This document shows, piece after piece, positions 1 through 8,299 of a stretch of 64,000 nucleotides of DNA. Origin of the DNA: Galbibacter kalidii (GTDB lineage Bacteria > Bacteroidota > Bacteroidia > Flavobacteriales > Flavobacteriaceae); the NCBI RefSeq assembly GCF_026241135.1, contig NZ_JAPFGA010000001.1, positions 310,001 through 374,000 of the forward strand, given 5' to 3'. A program made the position numbers and the translations under genes. The notes below the pieces were generated by a model. It did no database searches, was not told the DNA's origin, and worked only from the letters and a program-made list of their open reading frames with translations. Position 1 is the first letter of the stretch, and each line of letters starts with the position of its first letter.

Positions 1-546
1 AGTGCGCGTATGAGTATCACCGCTTATGAAAACCTGATGAGTACCGCGGAACGTAGGATGCTTAAAAATGGAGAATCATCGACTTCCATTCGCTTAAGTG
101 ACTTTATGGGGGTGATTCCATCGATCACCGGAAAGGTGGAATTGGTATATGAAGGAGAACAAGAAGGTGCCGCTTTTGTAGCCGAAAAACTGATTGGAGA
201 TGCGATAAAAACCTTGTTTCCTGAATATTTCCCTAAGATTGAGAAGCTGGAAAGACCTAATGTTAAAAGTCCGTACGACGAACTCATACAATGGTTTTTT
301 GAAGGAAGTGGTTTTCAACTCATGGACGATGTTTCCAATGAGGATTATGAAAAAGAATTAAATGCAATCTTGCCGCTGGAAAACTTGATAAACACCCATC
401 AAGCTGATACAAAAAAAGAAGATCGCCATTTTCTGAAAGAATTCCTGCTTTGGGGATTGGTAGAACACAAAAAGCTGAGTAAACGCCGATTTACCGAAGG
501 CTATCAATTTAAAGACCTGTATGGGAGTTATATCAGTGGGTTGTAA
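1..546 (+). CDS. Magnesium chelatase-like AAA ATPase, C-terminal part (5' end outside window)
   Basis: The reading frame is already open at base 1 (Ser-Ala-Arg precede the first ATG at position 10), so this is the tail of a longer gene and not a 178-residue protein. The visible part contains a SAR...ENL.STAERR segment and a later GKVELVYEGEQEG segment. These match my memory of the C-terminal lid and tail of the MoxR/magnesium-chelatase-I-like AAA ATPases found in Bacteroidota, proteins of about 480-500 residues. The Walker motifs would lie upstream and cannot be seen. Its stop is directly followed by the stop of the convergent esterase with no spacer. Family assignment is from recollection of homologues; its cellular role is unknown. 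Confidence 0.7.
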   Translation, partial: SARMSITAYENLMSTAERRMLKNGESSTSIRLSDFMGVIPSITGKVELVYEGEQEGAAFVAEKLIGDAIKTLFPEYFPKIEKLERPNVKSPYDELIQWFFEGSGFQLMDDVSNEDYEKELNAILPLENLINTHQADTKKEDRHFLKEFLLWGLVEHKKLSKRRFTEGYQFKDLYGSYISGL

Positions 547-1470
547 TTATTCTTCGTTAAGATAATCGATCCAATTCAATAAACGGTCAGGCCAGGTTTG
601 CAGGTGTCCCCGGCCAATTGCCAATCCAAATCCGTGACCACCGTAGGGATAAATGTGCATTTCTACGGGGACTCCTTTATCTTTTAAAGCCCGATAGAAC
701 ATAAGGCTGTTCTCCACCGGTACTGCATTGTCGTCTGTGGAATGCACCAAAAAAGTAGGAGGAGTATTTGCTGTAACCTGTAGTTCGTTGGAGTAGTGCT
801 CAACCATTTCTTCTGAAGGATTTTTTCCGATCAACCTTTCCCTCGATCCTTGATGTGTGTAATTTTCTTTAAATGTGATCACGGGATAGATAAGGATCAT
901 AAAATCGGGTCGGGCACTTATGGAAGTAAGCGAATCGTTCACTTCGGGTATTTTTTCATCATAGTGTGTTCCCAATGTCGATGCTAAATGTCCGCCAGCC
1001 GAAAAGCCCATAACACCTATTTGATCACTTTTGATATTCCATGATTCAGCATTTTTTCTTACGATCCTGATAGCTCTTTGTGCATCTTCTAACGGCACAA
1101 TTTCTTTGTTAGTTACCGATTTTGATGTAGGGATCCTGTATTTCAATACGAAAGCGGCAATTCCTTTAGCGTTGAGTAGTTTAGCAACTTCTGTACCTTC
1201 CCAATCATAGGCCAAATGGCGATAACCACCACCGGGACAAATAACAACTGCTTTGCCTGTTGCATTTTTCTTTGGAGGTAAAAAAATATCCAGAGTAGGG
1301 GTATGTACCTTGGAATATCTTAAAATATCACTTTTAACGCTTTCCTCTTTTTCATCAGAAGGTGTCCAATGCGGGATCTTTCCATCGTACAGAGGAATTA
1401 CGTTTGTTTGTGATAAAGCGATAAGGGGTAAAAAAATGATAAGGCAGCTTAAAAGGCGTAGTTTTGGCAT
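547..1470 (-). CDS. Secreted alpha/beta-hydrolase esterase (BD-FAE/acetyl-xylan-esterase-like)
   Basis: This 307-residue protein has an N-terminal signal peptide (about residues 1-20). It then has an alpha/beta hydrolase domain with an oxyanion segment CPGGGY (78-83), the nucleophile elbow GFSAGG (Ser157), an acid residue in HSTDD (Asp246 or 247) and the catalytic His in YGGHGFG (His279). This arrangement is that of bacterial esterases related to BD-FAE and Axe-type enzymes, which remove acyl groups from plant or algal polysaccharides. It lies 6 bases downstream of the M20 peptidase gene on the same strand, so the two are probably cotranscribed. The true substrate is not evident; it lies well away from the polysaccharide loci further right. 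Confidence 0.8.
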   Translation of the reverse strand: MPKLRLLSCLIIFLPLIALSQTNVIPLYDGKIPHWTPSDEKEESVKSDILRYSKVHTPTLDIFLPPKKNATGKAVVICPGGGYRHLAYDWEGTEVAKLLNAKGIAAFVLKYRIPTSKSVTNKEIVPLEDAQRAIRIVRKNAESWNIKSDQIGVMGFSAGGHLASTLGTHYDEKIPEVNDSLTSISARPDFMILIYPVITFKENYTHQGSRERLIGKNPSEEMVEHYSNELQVTANTPPTFLVHSTDDNAVPVENSLMFYRALKDKGVPVEMHIYPYGGHGFGLAIGRGHLQTWPDRLLNWIDYLNEE

Positions 1471-1476
1471 GTTTTG

Positions 1477-2994
1477 TTATTTTTTATTGTTCAAGGCGGA
1501 AAGGGATTCATCCTCTTCACCTTCATTCAATAATGGAACAGGAGCTCCTTTGATACATTCTTCTATAAAATCGGCATAGGTGTCTTTTCCTTTGTCTAAT
1601 ACATGACGTGGAATACGTTCATTTTCACTGTGGATGTTGTCCAGGTAATCCATCGGGATGTTTAAAGGAACTGATGCGTATGAACTTATCCCTTTAGCAC
1701 GGAACAGTCCAACATCACTGGAGTTGGGAAGGAAAATGGTGATAACCTCCGTTTCCGGATAATTTTTTTCAATGGCTTTTTTCAGGTGTTTATAAAAAGG
1801 ACTTTTATCGTTTGAAGATTTCATTTTAGGTGAGGAGTGGAGGATAGAAATCTCGATATTGTTATTCTTCAGTCGTTTTTTAAAATCCTCCAAAAACGCT
1901 TCTTCCGAAGTATTGGGAAGCAGTCTACAATCAAGTAGGGCAATGACTTCGCTTGGGATGACATTTACCACATTGTTGTCACTTTCAAGACTGGTAAGGG
2001 TTATGGTATTGGAAAACAACGCGAAGAGTTCCGGGCGTTCCCTTAGTTTTGGTGTGATGAAGATTTTGAAAAGCTTGGGGTGTTTCAGGACAAAACCGGT
2101 AAGTCCTTTTTCTAACTTCCCTAAACTTTTTAAGAGGTTGACATTAAGATCGTTAAAAATGACTTTTTGTTTTTTGTCAAGCAAATGATCCAAAGCTTTT
2201 ACCATTTCTTTATTGGCATACTTTTCAGGAGTAACAGAACCATGAGCCGAAGTGTTGATCTTCAATTTCAGTTCGATCCACAAAGCTCTTTTATGAGCTA
2301 TGGAAATAGGGAAAATGGATTGTTCGGGATCTGTATTTATAATTCCGTTAAGTGCCGGAGGGCCTTCGCCTATAATAATTTCCGGATTCAATTCATCCAG
2401 ATGATTCTCGATAACATATTCGGCACCACCATTACATTCAGTTTCTTCACAAGAAACAGCTAAAAATGTAACATTGTAGGGCAGCTGTTTGCCCTTGTAT
2501 TTTTTCATTATTTCAACAATGCTGAAAAGTTGCATCATTGCCGTGCCTTTGTTGTCAAAAGTACCACGCCCCCAGATCTCCGTATTGGTTATTTTTCCTG
2601 AAAAAGGTGGATGTTCCCATTTAGAAATATCCCCGGCAGGAACCACATCGATATGATTTAAAAAAACAATATTGGGAAGTCCCTTGGAGAGCGGATAAAT
2701 AGAGGCAGAGAAATTGTAATTGCTATCCGTGTCACCCATTTGTTTGATATGCAAGCCATTTTCCTTACAAACCCCTCGAAGCCATTCGCCAGCTTCTTTC
2801 TCGTTTCCACTTATAGAATTGAATTGCACATAGCGACTCAAAAATTTTTCCAAACGATTCTCTTTGACTTCGATAAGTGATAGTTCGGGGTCGGGCATTA
2901 GACCTTGTCCCTGTATGGTGAAGCAGAGTAGAAACAGAATGTATGGAACAGCAGTAAATTTAGCACGCATGGATTTTGATGGTTTGGAAAACAA
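1477..2994 (-). CDS. M20 family metallopeptidase (carboxypeptidase PM20D1-like)
   Basis: This is a 505-residue di-zinc peptidase of the M20/M25/M40 family. Visible metal and catalytic residues are NHIDVVPAG (His114, Asp116), GTFDNKG (bridging Asp147), SCEET (general base Glu183 and ligand Glu184) and IIIGEG (Glu210). A lid/dimerisation domain lies between, around residues 230-370, with the conserved SAHGS. A hydrophobic stretch at about 12-30 suggests export; ATG codon 9 (MRAKFTAV) would give a more typical signal peptide than the annotated first Met. The family hydrolyses N-acyl amino acids or dipeptides. It is the first gene of a two-gene unit with the esterase. Substrate is unknown. Confidence 0.85.
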   Translation of the reverse strand: MFSKPSKSMRAKFTAVPYILFLLCFTIQGQGLMPDPELSLIEVKENRLEKFLSRYVQFNSISGNEKEAGEWLRGVCKENGLHIKQMGDTDSNYNFSASIYPLSKGLPNIVFLNHIDVVPAGDISKWEHPPFSGKITNTEIWGRGTFDNKGTAMMQLFSIVEIMKKYKGKQLPYNVTFLAVSCEETECNGGAEYVIENHLDELNPEIIIGEGPPALNGIINTDPEQSIFPISIAHKRALWIELKLKINTSAHGSVTPEKYANKEMVKALDHLLDKKQKVIFNDLNVNLLKSLGKLEKGLTGFVLKHPKLFKIFITPKLRERPELFALFSNTITLTSLESDNNVVNVIPSEVIALLDCRLLPNTSEEAFLEDFKKRLKNNNIEISILHSSPKMKSSNDKSPFYKHLKKAIEKNYPETEVITIFLPNSSDVGLFRAKGISSYASVPLNIPMDYLDNIHSENERIPRHVLDKGKDTYADFIEECIKGAPVPLLNEGEEDESLSALNNKK

Positions 2995-3138
2995 TATATC
3001 GATAAAAAACTGAATTTTACAAAGTATCTATAGAAAGGTGCTAAATATATAAAAAATGAGGTGTTTGCGTCAAAAATTTGGCTATAAAATCATTTTATGC
3101 CTAAAAATAATGTTTATAGCGTACGATAAATATTTTGG

Positions 3139-3146
3139 TATCTTTG
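3139..3146 (+). promoter_or_regulatory. Putative Bacteroidota -7 promoter element (TATCTTTG)
   Basis: TATCTTTG is an exact match to the TAnnTTTG -7 box of Bacteroidota housekeeping promoters. It lies about 67-73 bases before the TTG start proposed for the small membrane protein. A clear TTG -33 box is not seen; TGTTTA is at roughly the right distance. It lies inside an alternative overlapping reading frame, which argues that frame is not a gene. Confidence 0.5.
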
Positions 3147-3212
3147 ATATTACTCCAGATCTTTCTTATCAAACCCGTTTAAACAAGTTCATTATCAGTT
3201 ATAAAAATCTAT

Positions 3213-3761
3213 TTGGTCTTGAGTTCAAAAATACTTCCGCCACAGCCCAATCCTGTTATCTCTTATTTGAGGGTAGGGAAGTTATTGTACCTATCACTGG
3301 CATTATTTGTGTTGGAGTCGTTATGGTATTGGGCTGAATTGCAAAAAGCGTGGACAGAAACTTCGGTTATTATCATTGTCTTTTGGTTATGGAGTTTTTT
3401 GTTTTCCTTTATTCATATTTATTTGGTTTTAATGGATGGGTTGTCCCGTTATCAGAATTATAAAAGGGCTAAAGATCAGTTCTATATGTATGGGTTTAAA
3501 AAACGAATTGCGGAGACTTATATTAGTTCCAAATGTCAGCGTATGGCAGCAAAAGTAGCAGCCCAAGAATTAGGGATGGAAGATGAAATCAAAAAATACT
3601 ACACATCCCGAGGGGTGAAATGGTATCATTACATCCCTTATTTTATGGTGAAAGAACCATTTTTTCTGTTTAAAAAAAGCTTTTGGTGCCGTACATTTCT
3701 GGAGAAGAATTACAAACCGAAGATTGATTTTAAAAACCTTCAATTAGAATCTTCTTTATAA
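3213..3761 (+). CDS. Hypothetical small membrane protein, probable TTG start
   Basis: About 180 residues. Near the N terminus is a short polar/Pro-rich segment (SKILPPQPNPVISYL), then two hydrophobic helices at about residues 24-42 and 50-72. A basic, aromatic-rich cytoplasmic tail follows with many Lys and Tyr and no recognisable enzyme motif. The frame has no ATG before codon 74, which would delete both helices, so a TTG at 3213 or 3219 is the likely start. I recall similar hypothetical proteins in other flavobacteria but no function. It is transcribed alone, convergent with the amidohydrolase gene 33 bases away. Function unknown. Confidence 0.65.
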   Translation: MVLSSKILPPQPNPVISYLRVGKLLYLSLALFVLESLWYWAELQKAWTETSVIIIVFWLWSFLFSFIHIYLVLMDGLSRYQNYKRAKDQFYMYGFKKRIAETYISSKCQRMAAKVAAQELGMEDEIKKYYTSRGVKWYHYIPYFMVKEPFFLFKKSFWCRTFLEKNYKPKIDFKNLQLESSL

Positions 3762-3794
3762 TGTTGTTAATAGCATATAAAGAGCTTGTCAATA

Positions 3795-5075
3795 TCAAAT
3801 CTGTTTATAAACCACCCCGTTCTTCATGACAAACGTAACATTCTCGAGGGTTTTTACGCTTTCTACCGGGTTTTCGTCCACAGCGATGATATCTGCATAA
3901 AAACCGGGGGCCAGTTGTCCTATTTCGGTATTCATACTGAGTAACATGGCGTTGGTGACCGTAGCCGATCGTATGGCTTCCATAGCCGGCATGCCAACTT
4001 CGACCATATAACCGAATTCTTTAGCGTTTTCACCATGAGGAAATACGCCGGCATCAGTACCAAAGGCTATTTTAACTCCTTTTTTGTAGGCTTTTGCAAA
4101 AGTATTTTGGATCTGCGAACCAACTTCTAGTGCTTTTGGAACAACAATATCGGGATAATAACCTTCTTCCTTTGCTTTATCTGCTACAAATTTTCCTGCG
4201 GAAATAGTAGGTACGTAATAGGTGTCGTGTTCCTTCATCAGTTCCATGGTCTTTTCACTCATAAAAGTACCGTGTTCTATGGTTTTTACGCCTCCCAGAA
4301 CAGCACGTTGCATACCCTCGTCGCCATGGGCGTGTGCTGCTACCATCATACCGTAATCTTTAGCAGTTTTGGTAATGGCTTTTATTTCTTCTAAAAAAAA
4401 TTGCGGGTTTTGCCCGCTTTTAGCTACGCTAAGGACCCCTCCGGTAGCTGTGATCTTTATTACATCAGAACCTTCTTTATAACGTTGGCGAACTGCCTTT
4501 CGGGCTTCTTCAGGAGAATTGATAACACCTTCTTTAGGTCCCGGATCTCCTAAGTCTACACGGCGATTACCGTTTGTGGGATCCGCATGACCACCGGTTG
4601 TCGCAATGGATTTCCCTGCGGTAAGGATGCGAGGCCCTTCAACTTTTCCGGCATTGATAGCGTTGCGCAACGAAACATTGACACCGCTTCCACCCAAGTC
4701 GCGAACGGTGGTAAAACCGGCCATAAGGGTGTTTTTAGCATATACAGTAGAAGCAAAAGCTATATCAGCTTCATTATCTACATAACGGGATAAGTATTTT
4801 TTAGGTCCGGTTTCCCCTTCCAAATGTACGTGCATATCGATAAGCCCCGGAAGCACGGTTTTGTCTTTTAGGTCGATTACTTTATCAGAGGAATTGGTAG
4901 GTTGTACATAACCGTTTTCAATAGCGTTGATTTTGTTTCCGGAAATGACAATTGTTTTTTCTGAAAGGACTTTTCCTGATTGAGTGTCAATAATGTTTCC
5001 ACAGTGGAGATAAGTATTTTGAGCTTGTATGGAAATAGTAAGCATACAAACAGTTAGTATAGACAGTAGTTTCAT
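3795..5075 (-). CDS. Secreted amidohydrolase (imidazolonepropionase/prolidase-like)
   Basis: 426 residues with a signal peptide (1-18, cut near AQA-type residues). It has the small N-terminal beta domain and TIM barrel of the amidohydrolase superfamily. Metal-site residues are visible: MHVH (His82, His84), KITATGG (Lys207, a possible carboxylated lysine), AAHAHG (His248/250), IEHG (His268) and GTDAG (Asp341). Related secreted enzymes are annotated as Xaa-Pro dipeptidases or imidazolonepropionase-like hydrolases, and cleave cyclic amides or dipeptides. It stands alone: 151 bases separate it from the next minus-strand gene, and the downstream neighbour is convergent. The precise substrate cannot be read from the sequence. 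Confidence 0.85.
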   Translation of the reverse strand: MKLLSILTVCMLTISIQAQNTYLHCGNIIDTQSGKVLSEKTIVISGNKINAIENGYVQPTNSSDKVIDLKDKTVLPGLIDMHVHLEGETGPKKYLSRYVDNEADIAFASTVYAKNTLMAGFTTVRDLGGSGVNVSLRNAINAGKVEGPRILTAGKSIATTGGHADPTNGNRRVDLGDPGPKEGVINSPEEARKAVRQRYKEGSDVIKITATGGVLSVAKSGQNPQFFLEEIKAITKTAKDYGMMVAAHAHGDEGMQRAVLGGVKTIEHGTFMSEKTMELMKEHDTYYVPTISAGKFVADKAKEEGYYPDIVVPKALEVGSQIQNTFAKAYKKGVKIAFGTDAGVFPHGENAKEFGYMVEVGMPAMEAIRSATVTNAMLLSMNTEIGQLAPGFYADIIAVDENPVESVKTLENVTFVMKNGVVYKQI

Positions 5076-5226
5076 TTTGAATAGGTTATGTTAAAGGTTA
5101 ATTGTCTTAGCAGGGTGACTGAAATAAACGTCAACCATCAACAAGATAATAAATTGTCCGGACTTTTCAGTGGAGTGTTATGGGGAAGTGTGATTTCCTG
5201 TCCTTTAAAAACTTTAAACTGTGTTT

Positions 5227-5859
5227 CTATTTATCATACGGGAACTTTCGTGTAGATTTGCGCATCATGGCTTCAATGATGTCATAGGTGTTTTTCCCCG
5301 ACTTTCGGGTGATTACTTTTTCGTATTTCCAAAGTAGCTTTTCGGTATCGCCATCACTTAATTTAATAGCAATCCTTCCGTAATCGGAAGTGCCGGAGAT
5401 AAACGATAAAAAATCAAAATTGGTTGAAACACCTTCAGAAATTAAAGCATTGAGCGTGAGGTTTCCCGAAATCAACGCATCGACCTTCAATATTTTACAA
5501 AGATCTTTTGTGGTATAAATATCAAGGTTAGAAAGATCAATACCTTCTTTGGCCAATAGGGCATTGGTGTTTTTTATATCTTGAAATTCGATGCGGTATT
5601 CTTTTCGTTTATGTCTTTTCAAAAAATAGGTTTCCAAAGCATTTTGAGCTTCATAGCCTTCTTTTTGTTGAAGTTGTTCCAGTTGCTTTTCGTCCAACTT
5701 TTTGTTTTCCAATTCCAATCTGGCCTCAAAAGGCAGTATGGCTACCGCTTTGTGATCTTTGCTCAATGTTTCAAAAGAGTCGCTTTGGTATATTGTTTTT
5801 TGACTGAAACCAAGAGTGGTTGCAAATAATACGATCAATAAGAAATGATATTTGTTCAT
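5227..5859 (-). CDS. Hypothetical secreted protein, last gene of M23-TonB receptor operon
   Basis: 210 residues with a clear signal peptide (about 1-19, ending FSQ). Residues 38-46 read KAVAILPFE, the type of first beta strand seen in TolB-N, CsgG and GNA1162-like periplasmic or lipoprotein folds. A Lys/Glu-rich helix follows (50-85), then KILKVDALISGNLTL, again typical of those folds (a strand that ends in a GN turn). This is only a fold-level resemblance. It starts 4 bases after the stop of the TonB-dependent receptor, so it is cotranscribed with it and may be a periplasmic or envelope partner. No enzymatic motif is visible. Function unknown. Confidence 0.7.
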   Translation of the reverse strand: MNKYHFLLIVLFATTLGFSQKTIYQSDSFETLSKDHKAVAILPFEARLELENKKLDEKQLEQLQQKEGYEAQNALETYFLKRHKRKEYRIEFQDIKNTNALLAKEGIDLSNLDIYTTKDLCKILKVDALISGNLTLNALISEGVSTNFDFLSFISGTSDYGRIAIKLSDGDTEKLLWKYEKVITRKSGKNTYDIIEAMMRKSTRKFPYDK

Positions 5860-5863
5860 TTTT

Positions 5864-8287
5864 CTAAAACCTCAATCCTGCTTTAATATTAAAAATCCTT
5901 CCGGTCATGTAGTTTGGTATTGCGTATTGGTTTTGGGTGTAATTATCTCTTACCCATGTATTGGTTATTGAGTTTTGGATGTCAAAAATATTGAAAATCT
6001 CGAAGCCTACATGGATTTCTTTGAATTTATTACTAAGCGCTTTCTTTTTTAGCTGATTTTCAGGTTTTATCAATACATAAGATATCCCCACATCCATGCG
6101 TTTGTAGTCGGGTAATCGGAATTGAAAATCATACGGATCAGCATAATTTGGTGATCCTCCCGGAACTCCGGTATTGTAAACTCCATTTAAGTAAAGTTTT
6201 AGGTTAGGGATATTGGGCACATAATCTTGAAATAAAATGGCAAATTTCAACCGTTGGTCAGTTGGACGGGCAATGTAGCCTTTGTCTTCGATGTTTTCTT
6301 CGGTTTTTAAGTATCCGAAGCTTACCCATGACTCGGTACCGGGGACAAACTCTCCGTTCAGTCGCAGGTCGATTCCGTAGACATAAGCTGTTGCATTGTT
6401 TTCTGCTTGATAGCGGATGCGAACGTTTTCAAGGGTATACGGATTTACATCATCGAGATATTTGTGATAGAGTTCTGTAGTCAATTTAAACGGACGTTCC
6501 CAAAGTTTAAAACTGTAATCATGCCCCAAAACCACGTGATACGACTTTTGGGCTTTTACTTCTGGATTAACAAGGCCTGTGCTGTCTCTTAGTTCCCGGT
6601 AGAAGGGAGGCTGACTGTAAATACCGCCCGCGATGCGGAAAAGCATGTCTTTTTCCCAGTTTGGTTTGATGGAAAATTGTGCCCTCGGACTTATGATGAC
6701 TTGAGTGTTCGATTCGATATTTTCCCCGGAAACCTGCCAAAGCTGTGCCCGGAGTCCGGCGTTGATCCATATTTTGTTGTTTCCCCAATAGCCGAGTCGG
6801 CTCCATTGTGTATAAGCAGATAAACGGTTGATATTTACCTTGTTTTCAGCATTTATATTTCTGAACGGAGCAAGATTTCCTGTTCCATAATCGGCATTGA
6901 CGCTATCTGAAGCAAAACCGGTGGAGTCGATCATTTCATATTCTTCCAGACGGTCGTTAAAATGCTCATGCGTATATTTTACACCCCATTCCAGGGAATT
7001 TCCATCCTTTTTATGGATGCCTTTGTGTTGTAAGTTGAAAATAAGGGCTTTTAGATCGTTTCGAGCGTGTTGGATTTGTGACCCAATATTTTCATAGTTG
7101 GTTACCACGCCGCCGTTTTCAGTATCCATGGTTCCCAAGCGGTATCTGCCATGCAGGTCATAATACTCTTTTTCTGTGGTGTGGTAAAGTGATCCGATGA
7201 ATTTTAAGCTTGTATACTGATTTGCAGTATAACTACCTTTAAAAGCCCCAAATGCTGTTTTGTAACTGTCTTCCTCTTCGCCTTCATAATCAATGCGCAA
7301 GGTCATAGGGTTGTCGAAGGTTCCAAAGTTGGTTTGACGACTTATGGGCTCATAATTGTATTCATTCAAAGCAATATTTCCCAAAAAATCGAGTTGGAAT
7401 TTACCAGAGAATTTATAGCGTAAATAGGTTTGAGCATCCGTAAAGACGGGCTGATAGTTACTTTCGGTTTGCTTGCTGTTAACGAAAAGGCTGTTGTTTC
7501 GGTAACGAACTCCGCTTAAGGACGTAAACCGATTGTCCTTTGAACTGGTTTCCAGATAAGCACTTCCACCCAAAAGACTGACATTCACACCACCGGCTAA
7601 TTTTGTTGGGGTTTTATAGGTAACGTCCAGAACCGACGAAAGTTTGTCGCCGTATTTGGCTTGAAAGCCACCTGCCGAAAAGTCTATGTCCTGAATAAGG
7701 TCAGAATTAATAAAACTCATCCCTTCCTGTTGCCCAGACCTGATGAGGAAAGGCCTGTAGACCTCAATTTCGTTAACATAAACGAGGTTTTCGTCATAAT
7801 TGCCACCCCGCACGGAATATTGGGTACTGAGTTCGTTATTGGAGTTGACCCCCGGAAGCGATTTCAAAATGTTTTCAACTCCGGCATTGGCTCCGGGAAT
7901 GCTACGAATGATCTCAGGAGGGATATTTTGAATGCCTTCTATTGTTTTTCTATCACTGGAAACCACGACAACCTCTCCAATTTGTTCTATTTGTGTTTGC
8001 ATTATCGGGTTGAACTCCAGATCCTCTCCATTGTTTAAAACCACGGAAAGGCTTATTTTTTGATAGGAGAGATGGGAAAACTCAACAATAATTTCTTCAT
8101 TGGCTTTGATGAGCAATTGGTAGAACCCGTTCTCATTGGATGTGGTTGATGCCGCGGCTGAACGAATGATTACCCCTTCGATAGGGCTGTTGTTTTGGTC
8201 GAGAACAACACCGCGCATAGTGGCCGTTTGACTGTGAGTCAGGTTGATAGTCAAACATATAAGTAGTGCGGTACAATAAGATTTCAA
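5864..8287 (-). CDS. TonB-dependent outer-membrane receptor with carboxypeptidase-D-like regulatory domain
   Basis: 807 residues. A signal peptide (1-19) is followed by a CarboxypepD_reg-like beta-sandwich (about 22-105). The plug domain is at about 115-230, with IRSIPGANAGVENILKSLPG and the QYSVRGGNYDENLVYVNEIEVYRP segment. A C-terminal beta barrel ends in Phe (GLRF), as usual for outer-membrane proteins. It lacks the SusC length (about 1,000 residues) and has no SusD gene beside it, so it is more like the general TonB receptors than a glycan SusC. It lies between the M23 peptidase (12 bases upstream) and the small secreted protein (4 bases downstream). The ligand is unknown. Confidence 0.85.
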   Translation of the reverse strand: MKSYCTALLICLTINLTHSQTATMRGVVLDQNNSPIEGVIIRSAAASTTSNENGFYQLLIKANEEIIVEFSHLSYQKISLSVVLNNGEDLEFNPIMQTQIEQIGEVVVVSSDRKTIEGIQNIPPEIIRSIPGANAGVENILKSLPGVNSNNELSTQYSVRGGNYDENLVYVNEIEVYRPFLIRSGQQEGMSFINSDLIQDIDFSAGGFQAKYGDKLSSVLDVTYKTPTKLAGGVNVSLLGGSAYLETSSKDNRFTSLSGVRYRNNSLFVNSKQTESNYQPVFTDAQTYLRYKFSGKFQLDFLGNIALNEYNYEPISRQTNFGTFDNPMTLRIDYEGEEEDSYKTAFGAFKGSYTANQYTSLKFIGSLYHTTEKEYYDLHGRYRLGTMDTENGGVVTNYENIGSQIQHARNDLKALIFNLQHKGIHKKDGNSLEWGVKYTHEHFNDRLEEYEMIDSTGFASDSVNADYGTGNLAPFRNINAENKVNINRLSAYTQWSRLGYWGNNKIWINAGLRAQLWQVSGENIESNTQVIISPRAQFSIKPNWEKDMLFRIAGGIYSQPPFYRELRDSTGLVNPEVKAQKSYHVVLGHDYSFKLWERPFKLTTELYHKYLDDVNPYTLENVRIRYQAENNATAYVYGIDLRLNGEFVPGTESWVSFGYLKTEENIEDKGYIARPTDQRLKFAILFQDYVPNIPNLKLYLNGVYNTGVPGGSPNYADPYDFQFRLPDYKRMDVGISYVLIKPENQLKKKALSNKFKEIHVGFEIFNIFDIQNSITNTWVRDNYTQNQYAIPNYMTGRIFNIKAGLRF

Positions 8288-8299
8288 ACGAGCAAGGTT

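Noticed and set aside
3056-3337. 93-residue plus-strand frame starting with ATG
   Set aside because: It overlaps the small membrane protein in another frame, contains the promoter box of that gene, and shows no family likeness.
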